The notes beneath the pieces are model-generated. The model saw nothing but the letters and a program-made list of their open reading frames with translations. It did no database searches and was not told the DNA's origin. A stretch of 64,000 nt of DNA, taken from the NCBI RefSeq assembly GCF_014529935.1, contig NZ_JACVFC010000001.1, positions 2,728,001 to 2,792,000 of the forward strand, in the 5' to 3' direction. The translations under genes were made by a program, and so were the position numbers. Below are positions 43,969-52,695 of the stretch, piece after piece; position 1 is the first letter of the stretch, and each line of letters begins with the position of its first letter. Origin of the DNA: Chitinophaga qingshengii (GTDB lineage: Bacteria; Bacteroidota; Bacteroidia; Chitinophagales; Chitinophagaceae).

Positions 43969-45729
43969 TTATTTTTTGTTAGCCGCTGGCTTAGCTGCTG
44001 GTTTAGCCGGCGCTTTTTCACGGGCAGCCATGTTTTCTTTGATCTGTTTAACGGTTACGTTATTCGGATCAACAGCTACCAGTTTATCAGACCATGTCTG
44101 AACATTGGCTTTATCTTCCTTGAAGTAGTAGTACAGCAGTTCGTAAGTGTAGGCAAATGTCAGGGTAGATTTGTTTTTCTCAATACCCAGTGGTTCGGTG
44201 ATTTCTATGTATTTATCATAGAAAGGTTTAGCGATACCGGATTGTGCCTGCGGATCTTTCGCGAAGTTGGCACGGCCTCTCCAGTAGTAACCGGTACCCA
44301 GTTCCGGTTTAGCGTCAATTACTTTCTGAAAAGCGGCATCTGATTTATTAATCAGCGCAGTATCATAAGGAGATACGCTCACACCAGCATAGTAGTAGTT
44401 AATACCGACGTTGAAAAAGTCGATCGCCTGCAGTTGCTCTTTGTTGGCTACACGCAGCTCATTCGCCTTGTCGTACCAGTCAGCAGCCTGCTCGAATTTT
44501 CTGGCGGCTTTCAGTGCGTCAGCGATCTGGGTAAAAGTTTCCGGATCTTTAGCGGTAGTGGAAGAAGCGAATTTTTCCAGGTAACCCAGGGCTTTATCGG
44601 TGTAACCGGCCTGTGTAGCGGAATCGGAAGATTTGAGGCGGAGGTAGATAGTGCTCAGCAATTTGTAGTCACTGGAGTCCAGTTTGCTTTCGCCTACAGC
44701 CTGCGCGTAATCATCCATTACTTTCTTCGCATTCAGGGAGTCGCCTTTCTGCAGGTAAGCATCACCTACCAGCAGGCTGAATTTATTTTTATAGAATTCG
44801 TTGGCACTTGGAATAGCAGCTTGTCCTTTGTGGATAGCGCCATCATAGTCTTTTTTGAAGAAGGCTACGGAAGCGGCCAGGTATTCGTTTTTGGTTTTAT
44901 CCGCAGGGTCGGCGATGGCCATATATTTTTCCAGGTATTCTGCGGCTTTTTCCCAGGACAGCTGGTCTTTTTTAGGCGTAGTATAGAACAGGAACAGCTC
45001 ATTGAAAGCAGGAGCATAGTTCGGGTCCATATTGGTAGCTTTGGTCCAATCAGCTACGGCTTCCGCTTTCAGGCGGGCGTTGTAGTTTACCAGGCCTTGT
45101 TTCATTACAGCTTCAGCGTTGTTGGCATCCAGCTCCAGTGCTTTTTCATAAGCAGCAATCGCTTTACCACCATTTTCACCGCCGAGGTAACGATAAGCAT
45201 CGCCTTGTTCGATATAGTCAGCCGCTGTAGCGGTGTACATATCTTTTTTCTTACGGCCTTCGTTGTTCAGGAGCTTGTCCATAACAGTGAGGGCATAAGC
45301 GCGGTCGCCGCCTTTTACTTCAGTGCTGGCATCAGCGATAGCGCGGGCGACATCGCCGTCACGGCCCTGGGTAGCAGCAGTAGCCGCTTCAAATTTGGTT
45401 TTAGCAGCAGCAGCATCGCCTTTGATCAGATCGATACGACCCATACCAGCTTGCAATAAAGCAGAAGTTGGCACGGCCGCCAACCCTTTCTGGAAGGTGG
45501 CAGTAGCACCGGCTACATCTTCCATGGCGAGTTGTGCTATACCCATGTAATAATAAGCTTTGTCGTCAGCAGGTTTCGCAGCAATTACTTTTTCAAAAGT
45601 CTGTTTTGCGGAGAGGTTTTTACCATAATACAGGTCTTTTAACCCATCCTGCACAGATTGAGCCATCACACTGCCGGAGGCGGCGCACAGCAATGCTACG
45701 AGTAAACTTTTCCGTCTGTTCATTTGCAA
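43969..45729 (-). CDS. Periplasmic tetratricopeptide-repeat protein
   Basis: The 586-residue product has a signal peptide (LLVALLCAASGSVMAQ) and about ten TPR-like helical pairs, such as DKAYYYMGIAQLAMEDVAGA and AIAAYEKALELDANNAEAV, and ends in a Lys/Ala/Pro tail. It probably acts as a protein-interaction scaffold in the periplasm. It follows a PstS-like lipoprotein gene by 29 bp. In several Bacteroidota, as I recall, TPR and PstS-like genes sit beside ExbB/ExbD/TonB genes; those partners are not in this window. Confidence 0.85.
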   Translation of the reverse strand: MQMNRRKSLLVALLCAASGSVMAQSVQDGLKDLYYGKNLSAKQTFEKVIAAKPADDKAYYYMGIAQLAMEDVAGATATFQKGLAAVPTSALLQAGMGRIDLIKGDAAAAKTKFEAATAATQGRDGDVARAIADASTEVKGGDRAYALTVMDKLLNNEGRKKKDMYTATAADYIEQGDAYRYLGGENGGKAIAAYEKALELDANNAEAVMKQGLVNYNARLKAEAVADWTKATNMDPNYAPAFNELFLFYTTPKKDQLSWEKAAEYLEKYMAIADPADKTKNEYLAASVAFFKKDYDGAIHKGQAAIPSANEFYKNKFSLLVGDAYLQKGDSLNAKKVMDDYAQAVGESKLDSSDYKLLSTIYLRLKSSDSATQAGYTDKALGYLEKFASSTTAKDPETFTQIADALKAARKFEQAADWYDKANELRVANKEQLQAIDFFNVGINYYYAGVSVSPYDTALINKSDAAFQKVIDAKPELGTGYYWRGRANFAKDPQAQSGIAKPFYDKYIEITEPLGIEKNKSTLTFAYTYELLYYYFKEDKANVQTWSDKLVAVDPNNVTVKQIKENMAAREKAPAKPAAKPAANKK

Positions 45730-45758
45730 TCTGGTTTTAGTTTTTAGTTGTGTATTTA

Positions 45759-46670
45759 CTAATTAAGGTTGGCTTCCCGGAACACTACGTTCAATCTCGC
45801 GGGGAATAAGCGGAACTGCTTAATTACAAGCTGTCCTTCATAACTACCGAGGAAGGTAGCAAATCCCGAGCCTAACCCATGGTAAGGCTCTTTCAAGCAA
45901 AAGTAGAAGCCACGTTTTAATGGATAGGATCCGATACCAATGTAAGCCTGATAAGGCAATACAAAATCTGAACCATTATCCGCTCTTAGTTTTACAATGG
46001 ACACTTTGTTGGTAAATGCGAGGGCCAGAGAATCGCTGGGATCAGAGATCCAACTCACGCCTATCACACCGATTGCGTCCTTGTTTTTGGCGACGTAATC
46101 TATCACTTCCGGGTTAGTCTTGGCTGCCATGGTGCTGGCTGGCAAAGGTTTACCTTTATTGATGGAATCCTGTATATAACGGACGGTGCTTGAGTTGGCA
46201 TTATCAAACACCAGTTGCCATTTTCTGTCCTTATTCGTGCCATCCATGATGCTGCGCACCTGGTCCATGTTTAAAACGGAATCAGGATTAGCATGATTCA
46301 CTACCAGCGCCAGCGCATCCCACGCCAGCAACAGGCTTTGCGGGGTGATCTTTATCTTTTTAAAATAATCACGCTCCGCGGCATTGAAATCGCGCGTCAC
46401 GATCACCATGCGGGCACTATCGTTTAAAAGATCTTTAAAGCATTCTGCTTCCGGTTTGTAAGTCGGAATAATATGTGCCTTGGGATACAGCGATTCAAAA
46501 ACCTTGATTTCTGAATCCAGCAACGGCTTATACGTTTCATCCACACTGATCTTTATCTCACCCTCCGTACCCGTATCCAGTTTTTTCGCATTCGGATTAG
46601 GACCACATGCCGCCAATAGTGTCAAAGCTGTTAAATATACAGCATACTTTTTAGTAAAACTGAAAAACAT
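45759..46670 (-). CDS. PstS-like substrate-binding lipoprotein
   Basis: The 303-residue product has a lipoprotein signal (ALTLLAACG) and a type II periplasmic-binding fold similar to phosphate-binding PstS: KISVDETYKPLLDSEI at the start, SSTVRYIQDSI in the middle and VGVSWISD-like IGVIGVSWISDPSD. There are no pstC/A/B genes nearby, so it is not in a classical phosphate ABC operon. With the TPR gene and the small membrane protein it forms a three-gene unit, and envelope energy transduction or anion sensing is possible; ligand unknown. Confidence 0.78.
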   Translation of the reverse strand: MFFSFTKKYAVYLTALTLLAACGPNPNAKKLDTGTEGEIKISVDETYKPLLDSEIKVFESLYPKAHIIPTYKPEAECFKDLLNDSARMVIVTRDFNAAERDYFKKIKITPQSLLLAWDALALVVNHANPDSVLNMDQVRSIMDGTNKDRKWQLVFDNANSSTVRYIQDSINKGKPLPASTMAAKTNPEVIDYVAKNKDAIGVIGVSWISDPSDSLALAFTNKVSIVKLRADNGSDFVLPYQAYIGIGSYPLKRGFYFCLKEPYHGLGSGFATFLGSYEGQLVIKQFRLFPARLNVVFREANLN

Positions 46671-46682
46671 AGCTTCCTCTCT

Positions 46683-46919
46683 TTAATTCCTGTTAAAAAA
46701 TAACTTCCGGATACCATTAAATACCCTGAAAGCCCCATATACCATTAATGCGATCCCTAAAATCATCATCCATTGCGGGGATATACGGAATTCACCCAGT
46801 CCCAGCCTTTCCGCGAATATGGCGAAAAGCCCGAAAAGAATAAAGAAGATGCCTCTTATCAGTTCACCCATTGGCCTGTACCTGCCTTCTCTGTGTGTTT
46901 GTTCGTCTTGCATTTCCAT
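46683..46919 (-). CDS. Small two-helix membrane protein
   Basis: The 78-residue product has a charged N-terminus (EMQDEQTHREGRYR) and two membrane helices (GIFFILFGLFAIFAERLGL and WMMILGIALMVYGAFRVFNG), ending in basic residues. It is 12 bp upstream of the PstS-like gene and first of that unit. It resembles small C-terminally basic membrane proteins that precede such units in related bacteria; function unknown. Confidence 0.7.
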   Translation of the reverse strand: MEMQDEQTHREGRYRPMGELIRGIFFILFGLFAIFAERLGLGEFRISPQWMMILGIALMVYGAFRVFNGIRKLFFNRN

Positions 46920-47196
46920 CTTGCGAATTACAATTATACAAAAAAATATTTTTTAATCTTGAATTGGTAATTTTAGAAGAATGTTAAAAAAATACCGCAA
47001 AACCCTTACCGGACGCCCATTGAAACGCAAATTGAGGCATTTTTTCAACATGTTGTAATTTTTTGATTTAAAGTTTCATCATTTTCTGCGGTTTATAGTT
47101 GACATAGCCTTACCCTTTGTTAAAGCAAAAACAGCCGGACCGACCGCTTTTGTTGTCTAAAAGATGCAAATAGATGAACATTTCCATAATAACTTG
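46920..47196. other. Divergent gap with no gene I can support
   Basis: The region is AT-rich and runs between the small membrane protein and the phosphatase promoter. It contains a 25-codon frame (46981-47058) of very basic composition that I do not count as a gene. Nothing else is evident. Confidence 0.45.
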
Positions 47197-47204
47197 TAGG
47201 TTTG
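47197..47204 (+). promoter_or_regulatory. -7 element of the phosphatase-hisS unit
   Basis: TAGGTTTG matches TAnnTTTG and leaves a leader of about 22 nt before the ATG at 47232. A -33 box is not clear. Confidence 0.5.
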
Positions 47205-47231
47205 CGGCCTGATACGCAATTCTTTGATACA

Positions 47232-47666
47232 ATGAAGATACTGATGGTATGCCTGGGTAATATCTGCCGCTCTCCCCTGGCGGAAGGTATTATGCGGCAA
47301 CTTGCACAAGAAAGGGGACTGGACTGGCAAATTGATTCGGCTGGAACCGGCAACTGGCATATAGGCCATGCGCCCGACCACCGCGCTGTCCGGGAAGCCC
47401 GCCGCCAGGGCGTGGATATCTCCGGACTCGCCGCCCGGCAGTTTGAAACGGCCGATTTTGACCGGTTTGACCGCATCTACGTCATGGACCATAATAACTA
47501 CCGTGACGTACTGAAAAAAGCCCGTCATGAAGCGGATAAGGCCAAAGTACGACATTTGCTGGCAGATGACCAGGACGTACCGGACCCCTGGTTCGACGAC
47601 GCCCTCTTTGCCCCTGTATATCAACTGATCTATGATGCCTGTAAAAACATCACGGACCAGGAATAA
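47232..47666 (+). CDS. Low-molecular-weight protein-tyrosine phosphatase
   Basis: The 144-residue product begins MKILMVCLGNICRSP, which contains the P-loop CX5R(S): Cys7 as nucleophile and Arg13. The general acid is in VPDPWFDD. An in-frame TTG at 47202 lies in the likely -7 region and is rejected. It removes phosphate from tyrosine (or arginine) in proteins; the target is unknown. It is 27 bp upstream of hisS and probably co-transcribed. Confidence 0.92.
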   Translation: MKILMVCLGNICRSPLAEGIMRQLAQERGLDWQIDSAGTGNWHIGHAPDHRAVREARRQGVDISGLAARQFETADFDRFDRIYVMDHNNYRDVLKKARHEADKAKVRHLLADDQDVPDPWFDDALFAPVYQLIYDACKNITDQE

Positions 47667-47693
47667 TCACCACCACTATAATTTTTTTTGAAG

Positions 47694-49043
47694 ATGATAA
47701 AACCCGGTATTCCCAACGGAACCCGCGACTTTGGCCCTGTAGTAGTCAGAAAACGCAACTATATTTTCCGGACCATCCGCGAAACATTTGAAGTATTCGG
47801 CTTCCAGCCACTCGAAACTCCCGCTATGGAGAACCTCTCCACCCTCACCGGCAAATACGGCGAGGAAGGCGATAAACTCATGTTTAAAATCCTCGATAAC
47901 GGAGATATATTCCCTAAAACACAGGCCGCCACCGATACCAAATCACTGGTGAGCGCCATCACTGAAAAAGCCCTCCGTTACGATCTCACCATCCCCTTTG
48001 CCCGGTATGTGGTGATGAACCAAAACGAACTGGCCCTGCCCTTTAAACGCTACCAGATGCAACCGGTATGGCGGGCAGACCGCCCCCAACGCGGCCGCTA
48101 CCGCGAGTTTTACCAGTGCGATGCCGACGTGGTAGGCAGCAATTCCCTCCTCAATGAAGTAGAACTGCTCCTTATCTACGACACCGTACTCACCAAACTG
48201 GGACTGAAAGGCTACGAACTTCGTATCAACAACCGTAAAATCCTGAGCGGCCTCGCCGAAGTAATCGGTAAACCGGAACTGCTCACGGATATTACCATCT
48301 CCATCGATAAACTGGATAAAATCGGCGCGGAAGGCGTACGCAAGGAACTGACCACCAGAGGTCTCACGGATGCGGATATCGATACCATCGAAACCTTCCT
48401 GGCTATCAGCGGTACCAGCGAGGAAAAACTGGCGCAGCTGCAAACGCTGTTACAGTCCTCCCCTACTGCCCTTAAAGGCATCGAGGAACTGTCTTTCGTG
48501 CTCAACTCCGGCTTCGGCACCTTCAATACCACCCCGGAAATTGACGTTACCCTGGCCCGCGGCCTCAATTACTACACGGGTATGATCGTGGAAGTAAAAG
48601 CCCCTGCTACCGTAAAAATGGGCAGCATCGGCGGCGGCGGACGATACGACGATCTCACCGGCCTCTTTGGTCTGAAAGGCATTTCCGGCGTAGGCATCTC
48701 CTTCGGGGTAGACCGTATCTACGACGTACTGGAAGAACTGCAGCTGTTCCCGGAAGAAGCCCGGCAGTCCACCAAAGTACTGTTTCTCAACCTGGGCGAA
48801 GCCAGTGCCCGCACCTGCTTCAACTATATGATGCAGCTGCGCGCCAGGGGCATCGCCTCGGAACTGTTCCACGAGAACGCCAAAATGGATAAACAGCTTA
48901 AATACGCCAACAAAAGAGATATTCCCTATGTGATCATCCTCGGCGATGCAGAGCTCCAGGAAGGGCTAATCGCGGTGAAAAACCTGAACACCGGCCAGCA
49001 GGAGAAAATCAAGGCGGAAGAATTAGCCAACTATATCATTTAG
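47694..49043 (+). CDS. hisS: Histidine--tRNA ligase
   Basis: HisRS charges tRNA-His. The 449-residue product starts MIKPGIPNGTRDFGP; a TTG two codons upstream is less likely. Class II motifs are visible: motif 1 around LETPAMENLSTLTG, motif 2 with RADRPQRGRYREFYQCDAD, the HisRS signature ARGLNYYTG and motif 3 GGRYDDL ... GISFGVDR. The C-terminal anticodon-binding domain is complete. The stop codon is directly followed by an octamer array (49045). Confidence 0.96.
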   Translation: MIKPGIPNGTRDFGPVVVRKRNYIFRTIRETFEVFGFQPLETPAMENLSTLTGKYGEEGDKLMFKILDNGDIFPKTQAATDTKSLVSAITEKALRYDLTIPFARYVVMNQNELALPFKRYQMQPVWRADRPQRGRYREFYQCDADVVGSNSLLNEVELLLIYDTVLTKLGLKGYELRINNRKILSGLAEVIGKPELLTDITISIDKLDKIGAEGVRKELTTRGLTDADIDTIETFLAISGTSEEKLAQLQTLLQSSPTALKGIEELSFVLNSGFGTFNTTPEIDVTLARGLNYYTGMIVEVKAPATVKMGSIGGGGRYDDLTGLFGLKGISGVGISFGVDRIYDVLEELQLFPEEARQSTKVLFLNLGEASARTCFNYMMQLRARGIASELFHENAKMDKQLKYANKRDIPYVIILGDAELQEGLIAVKNLNTGQQEKIKAEELANYII

Positions 49044-49044
49044 G

Positions 49045-49176
49045 GATTTTTTGATTTACGGATTTACGAATTTCGGGGATCATGAAATTGGATAAAAAGG
49101 GAAGACCGAAGCGGATGTCCGCTTCGGTCTTCCCTTTTTATTCACGAAATCTCAAAATCCGTAAATCAATAAATCC
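49045..49176. repeat. Inverted octamer arrays enclosing the hisS/dsbD terminator
   Basis: The outer arms (49045-49075 and 49145-49176) are inverted copies with about five differences in 32 bp. Each consists of four octamers of the type GGATTTTT, TGATTTAC, GGATTTAC, GAATTTCG. The left arm starts one to two bases after the hisS stop, and the right arm ends six bases before the dsbD stop. Confidence 0.75.
49093..49140. terminator. 22-bp perfect-stem bidirectional terminator
   Basis: A perfect 22-bp stem (TAAAAAGGGAAGACC... and its complement) with a 4-nt loop lies inside the outer repeat and separates convergent hisS and dsbD. Confidence 0.93.
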
Positions 49177-49181
49177 GCAAA

Positions 49182-51209
49182 TTATTTCTGTCTTTTGGCA
49201 AATTCTGCTTTTGCACTTTCCAGGTATTGGATAAATGCATTGGCATCTTCCTTCGGATCATAGCCATACCCTTTATTCACCAGGGCATTACCTTCCAGAT
49301 CAACCGGAATATAATAAGGCTGGGAATTACGTTTGAAATGGGTGGCTTCGAGGTCCAGGTTTTTCTGGCCCACGTTTTTGATTTTGCTGCCGTCAAATTT
49401 GGAAACATATTGTTCTGCTTCGGGCAGGGAAGTTTTTTCGTCGGTATACAGGGAAGCTACGATGAAATCGTTACGCAGCACCTTCATTACCGCCGGATTG
49501 GACAGCACTGATTTTTCGAACTTACGGCAGTTCACGCAGGTGTGACCGGTAAAGTCGAGCATCAGCGGTTTGTTGGCCGCTTTAGCGGCTGCCAGCGCTT
49601 CTTCATAGTCGAAGAACACGTTTTCCACACCCGGAATTTCAGAGTGCAGGATATCTACCAGCTTCTTCGGCTTGATGGCATTGGCATGGCTACCGGTGTT
49701 TCCACCGCCGCCACCGCCGCTTTCCAGGGATGCCTGTATATCTACCAGTGATTTGTTCAGGTTAAAGTCCTGTGAACCTTCGTGCGGCAGGAAACCACTA
49801 ATGCCTTTGAGCGGAGCGCCCCACATACCCGGGATCATGTAGATCACAAAGGTGAAGGTAGCGATCGCAAAACAGAGGCGGGTTACGGTCAGGAAAGGCA
49901 CATCGCTGTCGTGGCTGAACTTCAGCTTACCGATCAGATACAGCGTCAGCAGGGCGAAGATAGCGATCCACAGCGCCAGGAAGATCTCACGGTCCAGCAG
50001 GTTCCAGTGGTAAGCCATGTCCACGTTGGACAGGAATTTCAGTGCCAACGCCAGTTCCACAAAGCCCAGGGTCACTTTTACCGCGTTGAGCCATCCACCG
50101 GATTTGCCGATTTTATTCAGCAGGCTGGGGAACAGCGCAAACAGGGAGAAAGGAATAGCCAGTGCCAGCGAGAAGCCGAACATACCTACCAGCGGGCCGG
50201 AGTTACCCCCTTTGGCCGCCAGTACCAGCAGGTTACCCAGGATAGGACCGGTGCAGGAGAAGGATACGATAGCCAGGGTAAGCGCCATAAAGAAGATACC
50301 CAGGAAGCTGCCCATACCTGCCCTGGAGTCGGACACGTTGGCCCAGGAGCTGGGCAGGGAAATTTCAAATGCCCCCAGGAAGGAGAAGGCAAACAACAGG
50401 AAGATCACAAAGAAAATCATGTTGGCAATACCGTTGCTCGCGAGGGAGTTGAGCGCACTGGCGCCAAATATTTTGGTGATCAGGAAGCCCAGCAGGGTGT
50501 AAATAACGATAATAGACAGGGAATAAAGGAAGGCGTTTTTAATGCCTTGTGCCCTTGTACCACTACGTTTGGTGAAGAAACTTACTGTAATGGGGATCAT
50601 GGAGAACACGCAGGGCGTGATCAGCGCAATGAAACCACCACCGAAGCTGGCGAGGAATATCCACATCAGGGATTTATTGGAAGCATCATCTTCCGCCACA
50701 TCGCCCTGGGAGGCGCCGTCAGCAGCAGGGGCTACCGCGCTGCCATTGGCGGCAGGCGCTACTTCCACATCGAATGTGGTTTCTTCCGGGAGCACTTCTT
50801 CTCCCTTCAGCACCATGTAGGTTACGGTTCCTTTGAGTTTACCGGAAGCAGGCGTGCCTTTGATTTCCACCAGCAACTCCGCTTCGTTTTCAAAATATTT
50901 GATGTCCAGGTTATCGAACAACGGCTCTTTGCGTTGTTCGAGCTTACCTTTTTCGGCAATGGCGCCCACCGTAGTTTTGGTGGCGCTATCAGCTGCGAAA
51001 CGGGTATTCGGGTCATCGTTGCCCATAGTAGTGGAGAACAACAGCGCTCCTTTTTCTATCGTTGCCTTAGCATGGAGAATATATTCCTGATCGTTTTTCT
51101 TTTCGGCGGAGAACTCCCATTTAACAGGCTTAGGGCTTTGGTCCTGCGCGCTGGCTGTAAAGGCAAAGAGTGCAAAGACCGGTATCAGCAATGAAAGCAA
51201 ATGCTTCAT
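49182..51209 (-). CDS. dsbD: DsbD-family thiol:disulfide reductase, N-domain without catalytic cysteines
   Basis: DsbD carries electrons from cytoplasmic thioredoxin to periplasmic thiol proteins. The 675-residue product has a signal peptide, an nDsbD-like domain (about 25-150), an eight-helix CcdA-like core with Cys in TPCVFSMIPI and SCTGPILG, and a C-terminal thioredoxin domain with Cys558 and Cys561 (TCVNCRKF). In the N-domain the usual catalytic pair is gone (MVLKGEEVLPE). The adjacent stand-alone nDsbD gene (51315-51770) keeps that pair, so the two probably work together. Confidence 0.9.
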   Translation of the reverse strand: MKHLLSLLIPVFALFAFTASAQDQSPKPVKWEFSAEKKNDQEYILHAKATIEKGALLFSTTMGNDDPNTRFAADSATKTTVGAIAEKGKLEQRKEPLFDNLDIKYFENEAELLVEIKGTPASGKLKGTVTYMVLKGEEVLPEETTFDVEVAPAANGSAVAPAADGASQGDVAEDDASNKSLMWIFLASFGGGFIALITPCVFSMIPITVSFFTKRSGTRAQGIKNAFLYSLSIIVIYTLLGFLITKIFGASALNSLASNGIANMIFFVIFLLFAFSFLGAFEISLPSSWANVSDSRAGMGSFLGIFFMALTLAIVSFSCTGPILGNLLVLAAKGGNSGPLVGMFGFSLALAIPFSLFALFPSLLNKIGKSGGWLNAVKVTLGFVELALALKFLSNVDMAYHWNLLDREIFLALWIAIFALLTLYLIGKLKFSHDSDVPFLTVTRLCFAIATFTFVIYMIPGMWGAPLKGISGFLPHEGSQDFNLNKSLVDIQASLESGGGGGGNTGSHANAIKPKKLVDILHSEIPGVENVFFDYEEALAAAKAANKPLMLDFTGHTCVNCRKFEKSVLSNPAVMKVLRNDFIVASLYTDEKTSLPEAEQYVSKFDGSKIKNVGQKNLDLEATHFKRNSQPYYIPVDLEGNALVNKGYGYDPKEDANAFIQYLESAKAEFAKRQK

Positions 51210-51314
51210 ATAGTCAATAGGCTTTAAATAATATACAGTAGATTAAACGACAACGAGCTCCTTTTGGAGGAACTCGTTCATCGTATAAGACATATTTTTG
51301 GTTACCGTGTGCAA

Positions 51315-51770
51315 TTATTTTCCTCCCACACTTACGGCAAATTCCACTTCCTTCGGAGGCAGGCACTGGTGGTCGTCGCACACCATGAACTCTACAGAAC
51401 CTTTCACTTTAGTGGCAGCTTTACCTTTAACGGTCACCGTCTGTACAAAGTTGACAGTGTTTTCGTAGTATTTCAGTTCAGAATTAAAGTTTTTGTCGAA
51501 AGATTTGTGCAGTTTACCATTTTCTTTCACTTTACCATCGGCAGTTACCAGCGGGTTTTTAGTGAATTTGAAGCTGGTAGGAACCGGGCCTTCGCCTGCT
51601 TCCTGTGCATACAAATGCCAGCCGTTTTCGATCGTAGCCGTAGCGTGCACCTCGTAAGTGGTGGCATTTACCTTTTTGGAGGTAAAGCTCCATTTAACCG
51701 GATTCTCTATCTGAGCGCTTGCCAGGATAGGCAGGGCGAACAGAGCCAGTGCTGTGAGTAATTTTTTCAT
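51315..51770 (-). CDS. Stand-alone DsbD N-terminal domain with catalytic cysteines
   Basis: The 151-residue exported protein (signal ALALFALPILASAQ) is a single nDsbD-like immunoglobulin domain. It has the Cys pair in MVCDDHQCLPP, which corresponds to the Cys103/Cys109 pair of E. coli nDsbD followed by the same Pro-Pro. The spacing is Cys-x4-Cys rather than x5. It lies 105 bp upstream of dsbD on the same strand and looks like a paralogue of the dsbD N-domain. It likely passes electrons to periplasmic substrates. Confidence 0.85.
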   Translation of the reverse strand: MKKLLTALALFALPILASAQIENPVKWSFTSKKVNATTYEVHATATIENGWHLYAQEAGEGPVPTSFKFTKNPLVTADGKVKENGKLHKSFDKNFNSELKYYENTVNFVQTVTVKGKAATKVKGSVEFMVCDDHQCLPPKEVEFAVSVGGK

Positions 51771-51812
51771 GCTTTTCTTTTTAATTGGTTGGTTGATTGG
51801 ATTGATGATTGA

Positions 51813-52508
51813 TTAATTGTTGTTATTGATCAGGCTTTGGAAGATCAGCTGCCCGTCAGTGTTACCGAGCGCTCTGCTGGTAGCTCTTTCCGGGTGAGGC
51901 ATCATTCCAAATACATTCCTTTCTTTATTGCAGATACCTGCGATGTTACGGATGGCGCCGTTATGGTTAGCAGTGTCAAGAACATTGCCAAACTCATCAC
52001 AGTAACGGAACAGGATCTGTTTGTTTCTTTCCAGCTCGTCCAGGGTAGCGTCGTCAGCATAGTAACGGCCTTCTCCGTGGGCAATGGGGATCATCAGCGG
52101 ACGACCGGTCACGTCTTTGGTGAGGGAAGCCACATTGTTTTCACTTTTCAGGAAGATGTTTTTGCAGATGAACTGCTGGTTCTGGTTGCGCAGCAGTACG
52201 CCCGGAAGCAGACCCGCTTCGCACAGTACCTGGAAACCATTGCATACACCTATCACACGACCGCCTTTGTTGGCAAATTCGATCACGCTCTGCATCATAG
52301 GGCTGAACCTGGCGATAGCGCCGCAACGCAGGTAGTCACCATAGGAAAAACCACCCGGTAATACAATACAATCTGTTGTGCTGAATGCGCTCAGGTCTTT
52401 ATCCTTATGCCACAGCTCTATTACTTCCTGGCCAAGATCGTTGCGCAGGGAATCAATCATGTCATGATCACAGTTAGAGCCCGGAAAGGTGACAACACCA
52501 AATTTCAT
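51813..52508 (-). CDS. purQ: Phosphoribosylformylglycinamidine synthase, glutaminase subunit
   Basis: PurQ releases ammonia from glutamine for PurL in step four of purine synthesis. The 231-residue product is a class I glutamine amidotransferase with nucleophile Cys89 (IGVCNGFQVL) and the His205/Glu207 pair (MMPHPERA), and has the PurQ signature FPGSNCDHD. It ends in an Asn-rich run that merges into a tetramer-rich spacer (AATC/AACC). TAATTTTG at 52610-52617 (- strand) may be its -7 box. Confidence 0.95.
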   Translation of the reverse strand: MKFGVVTFPGSNCDHDMIDSLRNDLGQEVIELWHKDKDLSAFSTTDCIVLPGGFSYGDYLRCGAIARFSPMMQSVIEFANKGGRVIGVCNGFQVLCEAGLLPGVLLRNQNQQFICKNIFLKSENNVASLTKDVTGRPLMIPIAHGEGRYYADDATLDELERNKQILFRYCDEFGNVLDTANHNGAIRNIAGICNKERNVFGMMPHPERATSRALGNTDGQLIFQSLINNNN

Positions 52509-52695
52509 CTGAAAATGTTTTGTGTTTATATGTAAAAAATGCTTTATAAATCATCTTCCCCATCATTCACATGATATTTATACATCATTTAAATACCACT
52601 GGGAAAGGACAAAATTACTTTTCCTATTGCAATTTTCCATTGCCGCTCATCCTGATTTAACAAATTACTGGCGGCCAATTACTTAAAAAAGCAGT

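Noticed and set aside
43500..43982. Two short + strand frames upstream of the nuo promoter
   Set aside because: No protein-like features; one runs through a terminator into the TPR gene.
46981..47058. 25-codon basic frame (MLKKYRKTLTGRPLKRK start)
   Set aside because: Too short to support without conservation; no ribosome site or neighbour context, though the composition is peculiar.
49782..51194. 470-codon + strand frame opposite dsbD
   Set aside because: A mirror of a well-supported gene; composition (Gln/Arg/Glu/His-rich) is that of an antisense frame.
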